64,000 nucleotides of DNA from Paramecium sonneborni (lineage: Eukaryota; Ciliophora; Oligohymenophorea; Peniculida; Parameciidae): positions 300,555 through 364,554 of the forward strand of contig CAJJDN010000053.1 in the NCBI GenBank assembly GCA_905182985.1, written 5' to 3'. Position 1 is the stretch's first letter. Each line of letters begins with the position of its first letter. Of the stretch, positions 49,864 to 60,560 are shown piece after piece. The position numbers and the translations under genes are program-made. The notes beneath the pieces were generated by a model. The model searched no databases, had not been told where the DNA came from, and saw only the letters and a program-made list of their open reading frames with translations.

Positions 49864-50579
49864 ATGTAAAGTACAAATTTGGAGCGAAATTTTGTAAATG
49901 AAAATTCGATTTCCAAATACTTAAAATGTACAATTTGTTCAGCTGTTTTTAGTGAACCAATCAGATTAAAATGTGGGTAAATATAATTTTAATGAAGCCA
50001 TACTTTTTGTAAGAAATGTATTTCTTAATGGTTAAATGAACATTCAAGTTGTCCAGAATGTAGATCAGATGCTAAACAAAAGAACTTCTAAAGTATGTTT
50101 GAAATATACATTTTTTAATAGTTGATCGAATTGCTGCAGGTATTATAAGTGAATTGGATGTTTATTGTTCAAATAAAGTTTATGGATGTAAATGGAAAGG
50201 TGTTTTAGATAGATTAGCAGTACATTAAAAGAAATGCTCTGCTAAAACAGTAGCAGAATAACTTAATTTGAAAATTAATTCAAATAATGAGACAGATGAA
50301 GATGAAGAACTTGCATAATAAAATGATCCAGGAAATCTAGTTACAAGAATTAATGTTTAGTTAAAAGATAAAAAAGTAATAATTGATGCATTAAAATCGT
50401 CTGGTGAAAATACAAAAGATAATAATTTAGAAGATGATGATCCTTTAGCATTTTTAGATTAATTACAATAATAGTTAGATAAATCTCCCTTAGCAGAAAA
50501 AAGAATAATAGATTTCAGTGAAGAAGATCTACCTAAATAACAACGTGAAAGAATATAATAATAATAATAAAATTTATGA
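49864..50579 (+). CDS. RING-finger protein with TRAF-type zinc finger (probable E3 ubiquitin ligase)
   Basis: The gene encodes 221 residues with introns 49977-49997 and 50093-50121. A C3HC4 RING occupies about residues 20-65 (C-x2-C in LKCTICSAVF, then C-x-H-x2-C-x2-C in KCGHTFCKKC, then CPEC). It is followed by a TRAF-like zinc-finger segment (CSNKVYGCKWKG...HQKKCS). The C-terminal 110 residues are acidic and Gln-rich, ending in a poly-Gln run. RING domains recruit E2 enzymes (known). The start at 49864 is chosen because it is in frame with the RING; an earlier ATG is in another frame. The stop is 4 nt from that of the opposite-strand gene. Confidence 0.88.
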
Positions 50580-50583
50580 TATC

Positions 50584-52434
50584 TCATCCATTTATAAATC
50601 TATTATATGTGTTTAATTTTTAAATCTATTATTTTTATTACTACTTTAAATCTTCTATTTTAATAAGGAAAGGATCTTTTAATACATTTAACATATCAAA
50701 GTAATTAAATTAAGATCTTTTAATTCTTTATAAAAATTGCTTGTACTCTTGTGTAATTTGAATTTATTAAGGTATTAGTAAAGATAAAAGTGCTTAAAAC
50801 TCATAAAATTATAAAACTGTTGATGTATGAGCTGTAAAAAACATCTTAAATTTTTCAGCAAAAGAACCTCTTAATAAAATACTTAAACAAATAAGAAATT
50901 CTCTAAAATCTAAGAGTTCTGATTTATTTTCATCAAATAAATTAAAAACTAATTTAAATTATTCTTAATCTAAAGGAGAATCTGAGATTTCCTTTTGTTA
51001 AAATATATCCTATATATATCTAGATAAATGAGTATTATTACCATATAATAAATAAATGTTTCAAAGTTGATTCCATATTTTTAAAGTTTAAATTATTAGA
51101 TAATTAATTATTGTCTATATTCATCATCTTCTTCATCTGATGAATCAGTCAATTGAGCTAGTTATTTTATACTTTATCTTTATTATTAATTAATTTAAAC
51201 AATCTTTTGATCTAAACAATTCTTTTTAAATTCAATTTGTAAAGATGCAATTTCATCAACTTCGAAATTGGATATATTTTTTAATTTATTTAAGATATTG
51301 GAATCATTACTCACCCAAGAACGACTTGTTTTTGAGTAAAATTATTCAATATAAATTATTCTTTCAAATTTTGTAAAGTAAATATTTTCATTTTAAAATA
51401 TTTCAATTAAATTAGTATAATAAACAACTAAGTTAAATATAGTAAATATATTTACATTTTCCAAGAATATTGAGAGGTTTTGATGACATTAGATCAACAT
51501 TTTTAATAACAGCAGTCTTCAATGTATATAAGACAGCTTTATCAATAGGAATAAATGATTTGATTTTAAACATTTCCTTCCAAGTCACTAATAATGAACT
51601 AATATTTAAGACTTATATCATTAAAGTTAATAAGAATTAGGGTCCTTAAAGCTCAACAAATTTAACTAATTTTGTTTTCTCTTAAAAATCATTGACTAGA
51701 ATCATTTCTTTAATAAAATTAATTTCAGCTTAATAACCAATTAAGGATGCTCCAGAAGAGCTTGAAAAGAATCTAAATGGTATAATAACACTAAATAGAT
51801 GATTCATAATATGAAATGCTCCTTCTTCATCTGATAAACATAAGCAAATAGTAGCTATAAAACTCATTCCTTAACAATAACCAATAGTTGGATGATGAAC
51901 TATAAATAATTCTAAAACTCGAATTATTGAACTCCTAATCTATTAAAGTGTTTGTCCTTATTAACATTAAGTTACAAATTCTCTTATACTATAATTTAAC
52001 AGATGTGCATCAGATCTTCCAGTAAGAATATCCTTTTCAATATTTTATTTTTCATTGAGCTCTAAAGGCTATTATATTTTAATCTTTCTCTTCTTCTCTC
52101 CTAACAATATGTTAAAGAAAAGAGATTTAGTATTCCATTATAAGTTGTATTTAGTTATTAAGTCTTAATAATACAGATAATCTTTATAACAATTATCACA
52201 AACTCTTTATGGTTTATCAAAATCTTATACCATTTCATTTGGTATTGAATATAACTATATTTAAAGATCTTAATATACTTTTATTCGATTAGTACTACAA
52301 GACATGCAAACACTTTAATGACACTTTTTACAGTAACTTGAAAAACGCATAAGCCTAAAACAATAAAAGCATTAATACAATATTTAAAGACCCTTTGAAC
52401 ATACACAACATTTCTGTTTATCAAATATATTCAT
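50584..52434 (-). CDS. FYVE-like zinc finger, TBC (Rab-GAP-like) and EF-hand protein
   Basis: The gene encodes 596 residues with introns 51428-51455 and 51010-51041 (32 nt, the longest here). Residues 6-80 form a FYVE-related zinc finger: CCVCSKG, CFYCFR, CKKC, CMSC and CDNC pairs. A TBC domain follows (about 130-370) with the glutamine finger IGYCQGMSFIA. The arginine-finger motif I-x-x-D-x-x-R reads IEKDILTGR, with Thr at the Arg position and Arg two residues later. After about residue 430 an EF-hand-like loop (FDENKSELLDFREF) occurs, an order like TBC1D8/TBC1D9. TBC proteins activate Rab GTP hydrolysis (known); whether this one does is unclear. Confidence 0.85.
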
Positions 52435-52470
52435 TTATAGTTAATAAATATATTAAATTACCCGGGAAGA
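52435..52470. promoter_or_regulatory. 36-bp divergent promoter with GC-rich CCCGGGAA box
   Basis: Only 36 bp separate the start codons of the TBC gene (minus) and the RB-family gene (plus). The octamer CCCGGGAA (52461-52468; TTCCCGGG on the other strand) stands out in AT-rich DNA and resembles, but does not match, E2F/DP sites (TTTCCCGC/TTTGGCGC type). E2F-RB autoregulation is known in animals and plants. The regulatory role here is inference. Confidence 0.35.
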
Positions 52471-54792
52471 ATGTATATAGAAGAATTTTCTAACCAACTA
52501 AATTTAGATCAAGAAACTTTAGAGAAAGCGAAAACAGCAATGCAACAATTTTCAGATTAAGATGAGAAAGTATATTTCTTTAGAAGATTTTAGATTTACG
52601 TTCCTGCTGTTGTATATTTGTGTAGTCAAAGCTGTCAAATTTAACAAATTGATGGATAAACAAAACAAGGCAATGGAATAACACTTACATAAGTATTTTA
52701 GTAATAGCATTATAGATCATCCGTAATTTAGATCCTTAAGCTGATATTGAGCAGTTCTTAATGGTTTTACAGGATCTACCTACTCTTTTAAAGTATCATT
52801 CCACAGAATTCGATAATGTTGTCAGATAAGCTAATTTTAGCTTTAGATTGTACAAAAAGTTTGACAAATGCTTTAGTCTCATTCAGTATACTTATTATAT
52901 TACATATTAAATAGGCCAGTGTAAAATCCAAGTTAAACTCCATAATTTAAAAAAGAAGATGATTGTGATCCCTATATATCAGACTTAAAGAAAGTAGCCT
53001 GGATTCTCTGCATAATAGTTCGATAGAATATAGTACAATATGAGGAACAGCTAGATAATAATTAAATCATTTTCTCTGATCCAAATATTAAAGTCATTTT
53101 GATTCTAGTTGGATCTTTATCCATTGTATTTTAAAATTTACCAAATACATTCACATAAAATGTAGCAGATATTTCATAAAAAATGCTGTCTTTTTTTTGC
53201 AATGATTAAAATGAATGGGATGAAGAATTAAAATATTACTAGGATTTATGTTATAAATGTATAAATTAAGTTGTAAATGTGATGTAGCATAAATCTAAAG
53301 TCTTAGATATGTAATAAGTAACTTAAGAAAATTAAGTTCCTATTTTATTTGAAGAGAAAACAATAGATTAAACCTATAAAAGATTACATAAATATTATGA
53401 GAAGACAAGAAAGCATTCAGATTTGGATGAAGAATGTTTTTTGAGATAAAGGATAGTTTTTACTCCTAAAAAAGATATCAATAAATAAACAGATTATTCA
53501 GAGTTTGAAACATTGTAAAAGAAAACTAAAATAAAAAGTGATCCTCCTTTTATGTAAACACCTCTCAAAGACAACAAATTCTCTAATACACAAGAAAAAA
53601 CATATTTTGACATAAAAAAAAATACAAATCCATAAACTCCAATTAGTAAATGTATGGAATTACATTAATGGATTAAAAAAATAACAATCTAAAGTTATAA
53701 ATGTTTTGATGATGACAATCAACAAGAATTTTATGATTAAGCAACGACAAAAATTAGAAGATTTTTTGAAGTTACAGAAGCATCCAAATCTTAAAAATAA
53801 AATGAACAAGAATAAACTATAATAACATTATGTATAGCTGTCATAGATTCATTAATGAAATCAAATGAAGGGTAGTTTGATTTTAAATTGCTTAAAAATT
53901 AAAAATTTCAATTTGCAATTTTAGGCTTATCATTATATACTTACTAAATTGTAATTTAAAAACCAAACATTTTATAAAACATGAAATAGCTCTGTACAAT
54001 TTTTGAAATAAGTCCTTTAGATTTATTCAGAGTAATTGCTAATTTTGCTCATTTTAATAAATAGATGCCTTCTACCATTACTTAATAACTTTTTGAGTTA
54101 GAAAAACACATTTTATTCAATTTAATGTGGTAAACAGACACAGAGAAATTAATCGGGATCTTTAAAGATAGTATATAAAATTTGTTATAATCTTAGGTTC
54201 TCAAAAATATTTCGATTAAGAATTAGTAAGAAGATTTTAAAATCATTTAGCATTAAGAGTGAAAGAACTTTGTAAAATACTTCAATTAGATATTCATGAT
54301 TTTGCTTATTAGGCAATATCTGAATTTATGAAGAATCCAAAATTAGAAGTTTTAAAGGACACAATTATCGATACTATAATTATATGCACATTCTATATCA
54401 TTTAAAAACATCAAAAGCAAAGTCCATCTTTCAACTCTTTTAACAAAGTAATATATACAAATTAATTTTAGCTTTATAATCAATATTACTCGTAATAAAA
54501 GTAAGTATTCACACATATTGTTGAGTACTATAATGAAAGATTTTTGAATGGATTTAGAGATATTGTTAAATCAATATCAAATGCTCAACCTATTCAAATA
54601 CCAGAAAGTTTTGAACGCCAAAGTCCTTTAATAAAATAAGTCCCTGTATCTCCTATTTATAACAGTAAATATATTGCAACTCCAGAACCATCCTCCACTC
54701 AAAAGTCCTTCATGCGTGACTTAGTGTCAAAGATATAACCATAATAATAACAATAATAAAAATAATAAGACATTCAACCTTTCCAAAGTTGA
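52471..54792 (+). CDS. Retinoblastoma-family (pRB-like) cell-cycle regulator
   Basis: The gene encodes 739 residues with introns 52693-52715, 52886-52914, 54171-54196 and 54448-54471. The RB N-terminal domain is recognisable at about residues 95-220 (ISDLKKVAWILCIIVRQNI, like the SDY...WLLFLALR of plant RBR). Pocket A corresponds to residues ~380-540 (FEVTEASKSQ, then MKQLCTIFEISPLDLFRVI). Pocket B is ~570-690 (HLALRVKELCKIL; DTIIDTIIICTFYII; VEYYNERFLNGFRDI). A C-terminal SP/TP cluster (VPVSPIYNSKYIATPEP) suits CDK phosphorylation, and it ends in poly-Gln. RB proteins bind E2F/DP and LxCxE partners to hold the G1/S transition (known). Identification is by motif order, and the sequence is divergent. 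Confidence 0.82.
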
Positions 54793-54812
54793 TTTTATAT
54801 TTTATAAAGCAA

Positions 54813-56163
54813 TCAAAGAACTTCTGCTAAGATATTTTGATTTTTCTCCATCTCTTTAATAGCTGGTCTAAAAAATTAAAATTATATTCCTTGCAACATA
54901 ATTCCCATATATGTTAAAATAACTCTCTCTGTTTACACCTTCCATATATGAGTATATTGTAACTTCATGGAATTGTTTTAGCATAGCACTCTAAATTAAA
55001 AATAATATTACATCCCAGTGTGACACAGATGTATAAAACAAAAGGAATATAATGCATTTAAGAAGCTTTCTTTTTCTCTAGAAAGCTATTTGCATAAGTA
55101 AAATAAACCACATTCAACAAAAATGATAAATCCATCAATGTTTCATGCTAAAATAACTAAGTTGGCATAGTTTGGAGAATAATTTCAATAAGTAAAAGTA
55201 AATGAGCAACTTATCCTGCTAAACAGATTGTTGGATTAAAATTCATTTTATGTTTCTTCTTTGTCAAAAACGGCAAAGTTCCCATCTCCTTATTTGTAAA
55301 TGATCTCTTAATTATTTCTGATATTATTATGCCAAGTATACAAAGACCACACATACAAACCTCTTACTTAATTTAATAACTTACAATCAACCCAACATTA
55401 TATGATAATGGATCATCATAAAAAAAATAAATCCGATCTTCTTCTGGCAAATTTGATAGAGCAATCAAAAAACTACAGATGCTTAGAGAACAATATATCG
55501 TAGGTTAACTACTTAAAATCAAAGTCTTTTAATTATAGTGCTATGATTCTCTTATTGAAGAAAATAAAGAAACTCTATCATCTGGCAAAATGTCATAATT
55601 ATAGGTCTCTTTCGCATCTCTTTTCACATAAAATGCAATTATATCATCCTTTTTCATTGCAGATTTTCTAAATATGTTATTTAATAAAATAAACTATTTA
55701 TATAAACTTTTTTTGTCTAATTCTTAATTATGAAAATTAAATATACTCTTAAAAACTAATTCAAAAGGTATCAACGATGTTTATTTAATAAAATATATCT
55801 GCTAGGTACGCTTAATCCTAAAAGGCTTGTGCAACCAATTATTGACATCTAGGCATATTTGAAATATTTTTATTTATCCTATTCATAATTAATATAATAG
55901 TTGTATTATCTCAAAATTAATAATCCTGACAATAATATGCTGGTTGTTATAGGGAAAAAAAATCCACTTATTGACTTATTAATTAAATATTATACATAAT
56001 TTATAAAGTGTGCCATTTAATATTAAAGAAAATCCTTTTAGAAATCATTCGGTTTCTATTAAGAAAATTAAAGAGTTGAAAATGTCCAATGAGCTTATGT
56101 GAATAGGCCTGTCATTGTTATGATAACAATTCCATGAGATTTTGTTAAAACTCCTTTAATCAT
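54813..56163 (-). CDS. Hypothetical multi-pass membrane protein
   Basis: The gene encodes 435 residues with introns 55756-55775 (20 nt) and 54989-55011. Roughly six to eight hydrophobic helices are visible: GFFFPITTSILLSGLLIL, SIIGCTSLLGLSV, YCSLSICSFLIALS, VCMCGLCILGIIIS, AHLLLLIEIIL, LSFLLNVVYFTY and YIPFVLYICVTLGL. The first loop contains QSQHYNQK-type polar sequence and a YFFYDDPLSYNVG stretch. No transporter or enzyme motif is recognised. The second intron must end at the later AG; the earlier one gives a premature TGA. Stop is TGA 54813-54815, 20 nt from the RB-gene stop (convergent). Confidence 0.75.
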
Positions 56164-56182
56164 TTTGGAATAAATAATTATT

Positions 56183-57166
56183 TCAATTTTTTTATGTTTT
56201 ATCATTTTTTTATACTTATATGAATTTAATTTTAAGTTTGGATGGTTTTTTAGTAACATAAGGACCTATATTTTTGTTTTGTTCTTGATTCTCTTCTATA
56301 TCCCCTTTATTCAAATCCACTGGTATATAAACCTAATTTAATACTGGCATGCTTTATTTAGCTTCATCAGAAGAAGATCTTAAACTTTTAGTATTATTTA
56401 ATTAAGACACTAATATTTTCTTAAGGATAGGTTGAGGTTATATATCTTAAACTATCTTATTCAAATCCAATTTCTAATTAAAATTATGTTGAATGATATT
56501 CCCAATACTTAATAGTTTGCTCTGAGATTGATGTACATTTGTTTCTTTTTGATTTTATAATATAGTTTAAAATTAATTATGTTCTTATTAATTATGCTTT
56601 TCCAATTAATCTTCTTTAGAAAAAGACGACTTACATTCAAGACATATATAAATTTGTAAATCATTCAAATGCTCGTTCCTGATGTGGCTTAGGCAAGTTT
56701 GCTAATCCTGTATGGTTTGATGACATTCTTTACACTTTTAATCTTTTTCAAAATACAATTTCAATAATCCTTAATGAAGTTTCTAATACAGATCATCATT
56801 GTAATCCTTAGAATAAAATTACTTTAATGCTTAAACTTGATTGATTGAACCCCGCCTCATTTTTTATTTGATATGATAATAAAAGCGTGATATTAATTTG
56901 CGAGCAATCTCTTTTACATTAACTGCTTGTTCTTGTTAGGGATCATCTGCATCAATTATTATTTCCAAACTAGTTTCATCATGAATAATGATTACAGGGT
57001 TCTCTGTCGCTTTCTATTTTTTTACATCTGTATTTTTTTCGATGTCGAAATTTTGTTTTTTCATAAGGGTATCAAGAATATCTAATTTATTATTAAGTTT
57101 AGAAATGTTTTTGTGGCATTTCTTAACCTTTGTTAGAATTTCAGTTCTGTTTATTTGAGATTGCAT
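56183..57166 (-). CDS. C2H2 zinc-finger protein
   Basis: An intronless frame of 328 codons from ATG (57164-57166) to TGA (56183-56185). Residues ~140-195 hold two C2H2-like fingers: CKECHQTIQDQQTCLSHIRNEH, with C-x2-C and H-x4-H spacing, and CLECKSSFSKEDQLEKHNQQEH, a classical C-x2-C-x12-H-x4/5-H finger. The N-terminus is a basic coiled coil (VKKCHKNISKLNNKLDILD) and the C-terminus is low complexity and Lys-rich. C2H2 fingers bind nucleic acid or protein (known); targets are unknown. The stop lies 19 nt from the start of the membrane-protein gene on the same strand. Confidence 0.8.
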
Positions 57167-57428
57167 TAAAAATAATTAATAATTGTGAATTTACAGATTT
57201 CATACAACTATGTTTATATAATTAAATTAGCTAAACCAGTTCATTTTTTAAAATTACCATAAAATAGTATTATTCAAAAGAAATGTATCAAATTGATTAA
57301 GTATTAAAAAAAATCATTAACTGAATTTCACTCTTTTATTAGTGTTTACTTTTTAATTTATAATAAACTTAAAAAATGATAACTCTCAATTAAGCCATTA
57401 AGTATAAATAAATTAATCAACATTTTAA

Positions 57429-58672
57429 TCAAAATAGTTTTTCTATGGCTGTTTTAGGTTCTCTAAATTTAGAAAATTCTCTCAATTTAAAAGTCGATTA
57501 AAGGACTAGTCTACAATCTGGAGCTGGCAAGACTTGTTAAATTAAGAAATCATATAACAATTTTAATTCTTTATCTTCTTAATTATCATAATATGGAATT
57601 ATAGGAATGCCATTTTCTAAGTGTCTACCAAATGAATAAGCAGCATTGTCTACTAAAACTATATCTTTTAAATCTCGTTTGAAAATTCTCAAATCTTTTA
57701 CATGGACCCCCTCTGATGATATTACACATCCATCCCTAAATACCTAAGCTGAAAGTAATTAATTATTTGGGTCTAAATGTGAAATCACTTGACTTGCATA
57801 ACATTAATGTGAAGCAGTAAATACAATTACTTCACATACTTTACTAAGTTCGATTAGTATCCATCTAGCATAAGGGCGTATGTTTATTCCTGCTAAAACT
57901 GTATCTCCTGTAGGAAATCTGATTGGTAGATGCACGTCAGCTTTAAGAAATTAGTTTTCATTACAATGAATTAAAGTCTCATCTAAATCAAATACAACTG
58001 TCTTTTAAACTATTTATATATTATGATCATCTTACATTTACAATTTTATTTACGAGGAATATCTATCGCTTTTGATCTTAAGATTTAAGGATCTGGATCT
58101 TTTAAATTCAAGCAAAACCCAATACAATTATAAGTTTATATAGCATGATCTTTAAACAATTACTGCTCAAGTGTTTGAGGATTTTAATATTTAAAAGTTT
58201 CAATTAGAGATGTTACATAATATATCTATTCTAATTTAAATATACTACTACAATTACTTTTCTAATATTATGATTGAATCCTACTTGTTGGGGATAATGA
58301 TTTAGTTTATTTTAAAGGAGATATCAAACTCTTTGCAGGTTAATTTATTTAAGTAACAAAGTCATCTAAACTTACTTTTAAATTGTCTTTTTTTGGTGGA
58401 TCTTCTATTTTATTAATTTTAGATGTTAATTATGAAACAAATTATTAATTTGAAGTAAATCTTTAATCAATTGATAATGGATTATATTTTTTTTATAGTT
58501 GTTATGAAGTTACAATAGGTTGAATTTTTGAAGTAAGAATAGGTGTTCCAGGTTTCTCTAATTAAGAGAAATTACGATGTAAGATGTTATTTTGTTCTGG
58601 AAAAACATATGAATTGTTTGAGATTTTGACCTGTTCTTAGCCATTATTTTTTTAATACAGGAAATATTTCAT
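57429..58672 (-). CDS. FCP/SCP-type (NLI-interacting) phosphatase
   Basis: The gene encodes 406 residues with one 23-nt intron (58031-58053). The C-terminal catalytic domain (about residues 215-385) begins with VVFDLDETLIHC, the D-x-D-x-T/V HAD motif whose first Asp is the phospho-acceptor. It continues with RPYARWILIELS, VFTASHQCYA, FRDGC (SCP-type), KDLRIFKRDLKDIVLVDN (the conserved D-N pair) and NGIPI. The ~215-residue N-terminus is Ser/Pro/Gln-rich without a domain. SCP/Dullard-type enzymes dephosphorylate RNA polymerase II CTD or signalling proteins such as lipins and SMADs (known). The substrate here is unknown. Confidence 0.92.
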
Positions 58673-58861
58673 CTTAAAAATAAATCATGTAGATGAAATA
58701 CATCTTAGGTACTTTTGCATGATAATGGCGTATTGTTCTTTGGAATAGTGGTGGTTAATATTAAATGCTAATTTTGCAAGTGTTATTAAATAAGTTCATG
58801 CTCTGTATTTTTTGTTTACAATTTACCAAAGTTATACATATTAGTTAAAGCTTGGAATTAC

Positions 58862-59640
58862 TCACTAGAGAGTTTATTGTTATGCGAATTACGTAGTAAT
58901 ATTGACTTTAACAGGCTTAGTTTCTTGTCTAGGAGTATTTGGTTTTAGATTCTACATGTGTTTCTAATAATTAAATTTATTTCTAATGAGTTTCAAGAAA
59001 TCATCTTCAATTACAATTTATAAGATGTTTATATAATTTTTATCAATATGAATTATCAATTTCTCCAATCATTTTGTTACCTCTAATATTGAATTCCATT
59101 ATTCTTAGAATTAGCTTTAATTTGGTTAAGAATATATAACTAAAAAAGGATTTTAACAATTCCAAATAAGCTGTTTAGTTTTAAGATATAAGCCTGTCTA
59201 CTATCAACATCTTCAACAATTTTAGAAAAAGCTTGTAAGAACTCAGTAAATTGAATTCTCTTTCTCAATCTAGGTCGTTATTGCTTTTTTGAAAGAAAAA
59301 GACAATGAAATAGATTTATAAATTCCTTATTAGATTAAATCCAATATGAGAACACATATCTTATATTTCTTACAAACTCATAAAAGTTTTCTATCCTGGT
59401 TTGAGAGTATCCTAAAAATAAACACTATTCAAAGTAGTCTTGTTGTATTTCATGCACAAATTGAATTTCTCATTCCTTTATCGAGACTCTTAAAGGTCTA
59501 ACTATATTATTTTTTGAATTTTGAGATGGTCTTCAAAAAATTCCTTAATTACTTCTTCAAGCTTTAGCAATTAAAAATACTTTTGTATCTACATAGTTTG
59601 AATTACTAGTTTAATCAAATCCTGCATTTGTTTCATTTTT
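58862..59640 (-). pseudogene. Decayed gene, family unknown
   Basis: An ATG at 59634-59636 opens a frame of ~120 codons. A second frame (EIQFVHEIQQDYFEQCLFLGYS and onward, through KRIQFTEFLQAFSKIV) is clearly protein-like but contains in-frame TGA codons where AGA (Arg) would fit. A third frame (KNYINILQIVIEDDFLKLIR) ends in TGA 58862-58864. No GT...AG introns of normal size link them. The pattern suggests a recently inactivated gene. A frame map against close relatives would decide. Confidence 0.5.
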
Positions 59641-59699
59641 TTTTCAGTCCTTTCAATATGTTGCAAGTAATTTGATATTTTATTGAATGAGAAATCAAG

Positions 59700-60560
59700 A
59701 TAAATTTATTCCTTATAGACCTTAAAAATTTGATTAGAATTATTTAGCTATCTAAACCTATTTAATTTTAGGTTAAATATAAAAATTTTAAATTAGATTT
59801 TACAAGCTATTAAAAATCATCCTTGCCATTCAATCAATCAAAATGCAAACTTTAAAGAATTTGAAATGGTAAATAAATTTTATTTTCATAGAAATTCATC
59901 ATGAATTCATAATTTATGGTTAAAAGGCATTTAAAAGATGAACCTAATTCTTTAATTTTCCATCAGTAATCAGTAGGTAGGTTTTGAACCTGATTTATCT
60001 AAATAGGAATCTCATTATCATCTTAGATACATCTCTTCAACTAATATAGATGTTATCAAAATCTCAAGAGGCTTTAAAGCATTTTGAAATTATACTTTAA
60101 TTGAACATAGGTTTAGTTGAAATTTATTTATGGAAATGTATTGCTTAAATTTAATCTTATCTAGACTTTTTCTTAGAAACTCAAGGCCAATATTTATAAG
60201 CTTAAAGTTGATATAATTCAGTACTCAAGCTTAATCCAATTAGTTCAGAAGCGTAGAATCAAAAAAGTAAAAACCTATTTAGAAATATTTAGAAATTTCT
60301 CTAATTTGTTAATACTGAAAGGTCTTTAAAAGTATAGATAGGCTATTAAATTTAATGCCTTGCAATTTGATAAAGATATTTTAGGATCTTTTTTCATTGC
60401 AAAATATGGTCAGAATTAATAAATTGGTTATGAAATTTAGTTGTTAACTTTTTCATAAGTTTAGTTTATTAATGAATATTTAATTCCTTTCTTTAAAAAT
60501 TTTATACTAATAATCAATCTAGACCTTCAACAAATAACATTTTTGATGTATATTTAATTT
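59700..60560 (+). pseudogene. Decayed TPR-repeat gene
   Basis: Plus-strand fragments read as TPR-like helices: LNQILQAIKNHPCHSINQNANFK, then SQEALKHFEIILQLNIGLVEIY and KCIAQIQSYLDF, with the A-L-x-x-F...L-x-x-N pattern of ciliate TPR proteins. They lie in several frames, with TGA codons between and no workable introns. Part of it (60048 onward) is repeated at 61290 by the assembly overlap. A real TPR gene in decay is the best reading. Confidence 0.5.

Noticed and set aside
60000..60060. Possible tRNA T-arm-like sequence (GGTTTTGAACC)
   Set aside because: No matching acceptor, D or anticodon arms at tRNA spacing; it lies in a decayed TPR gene.
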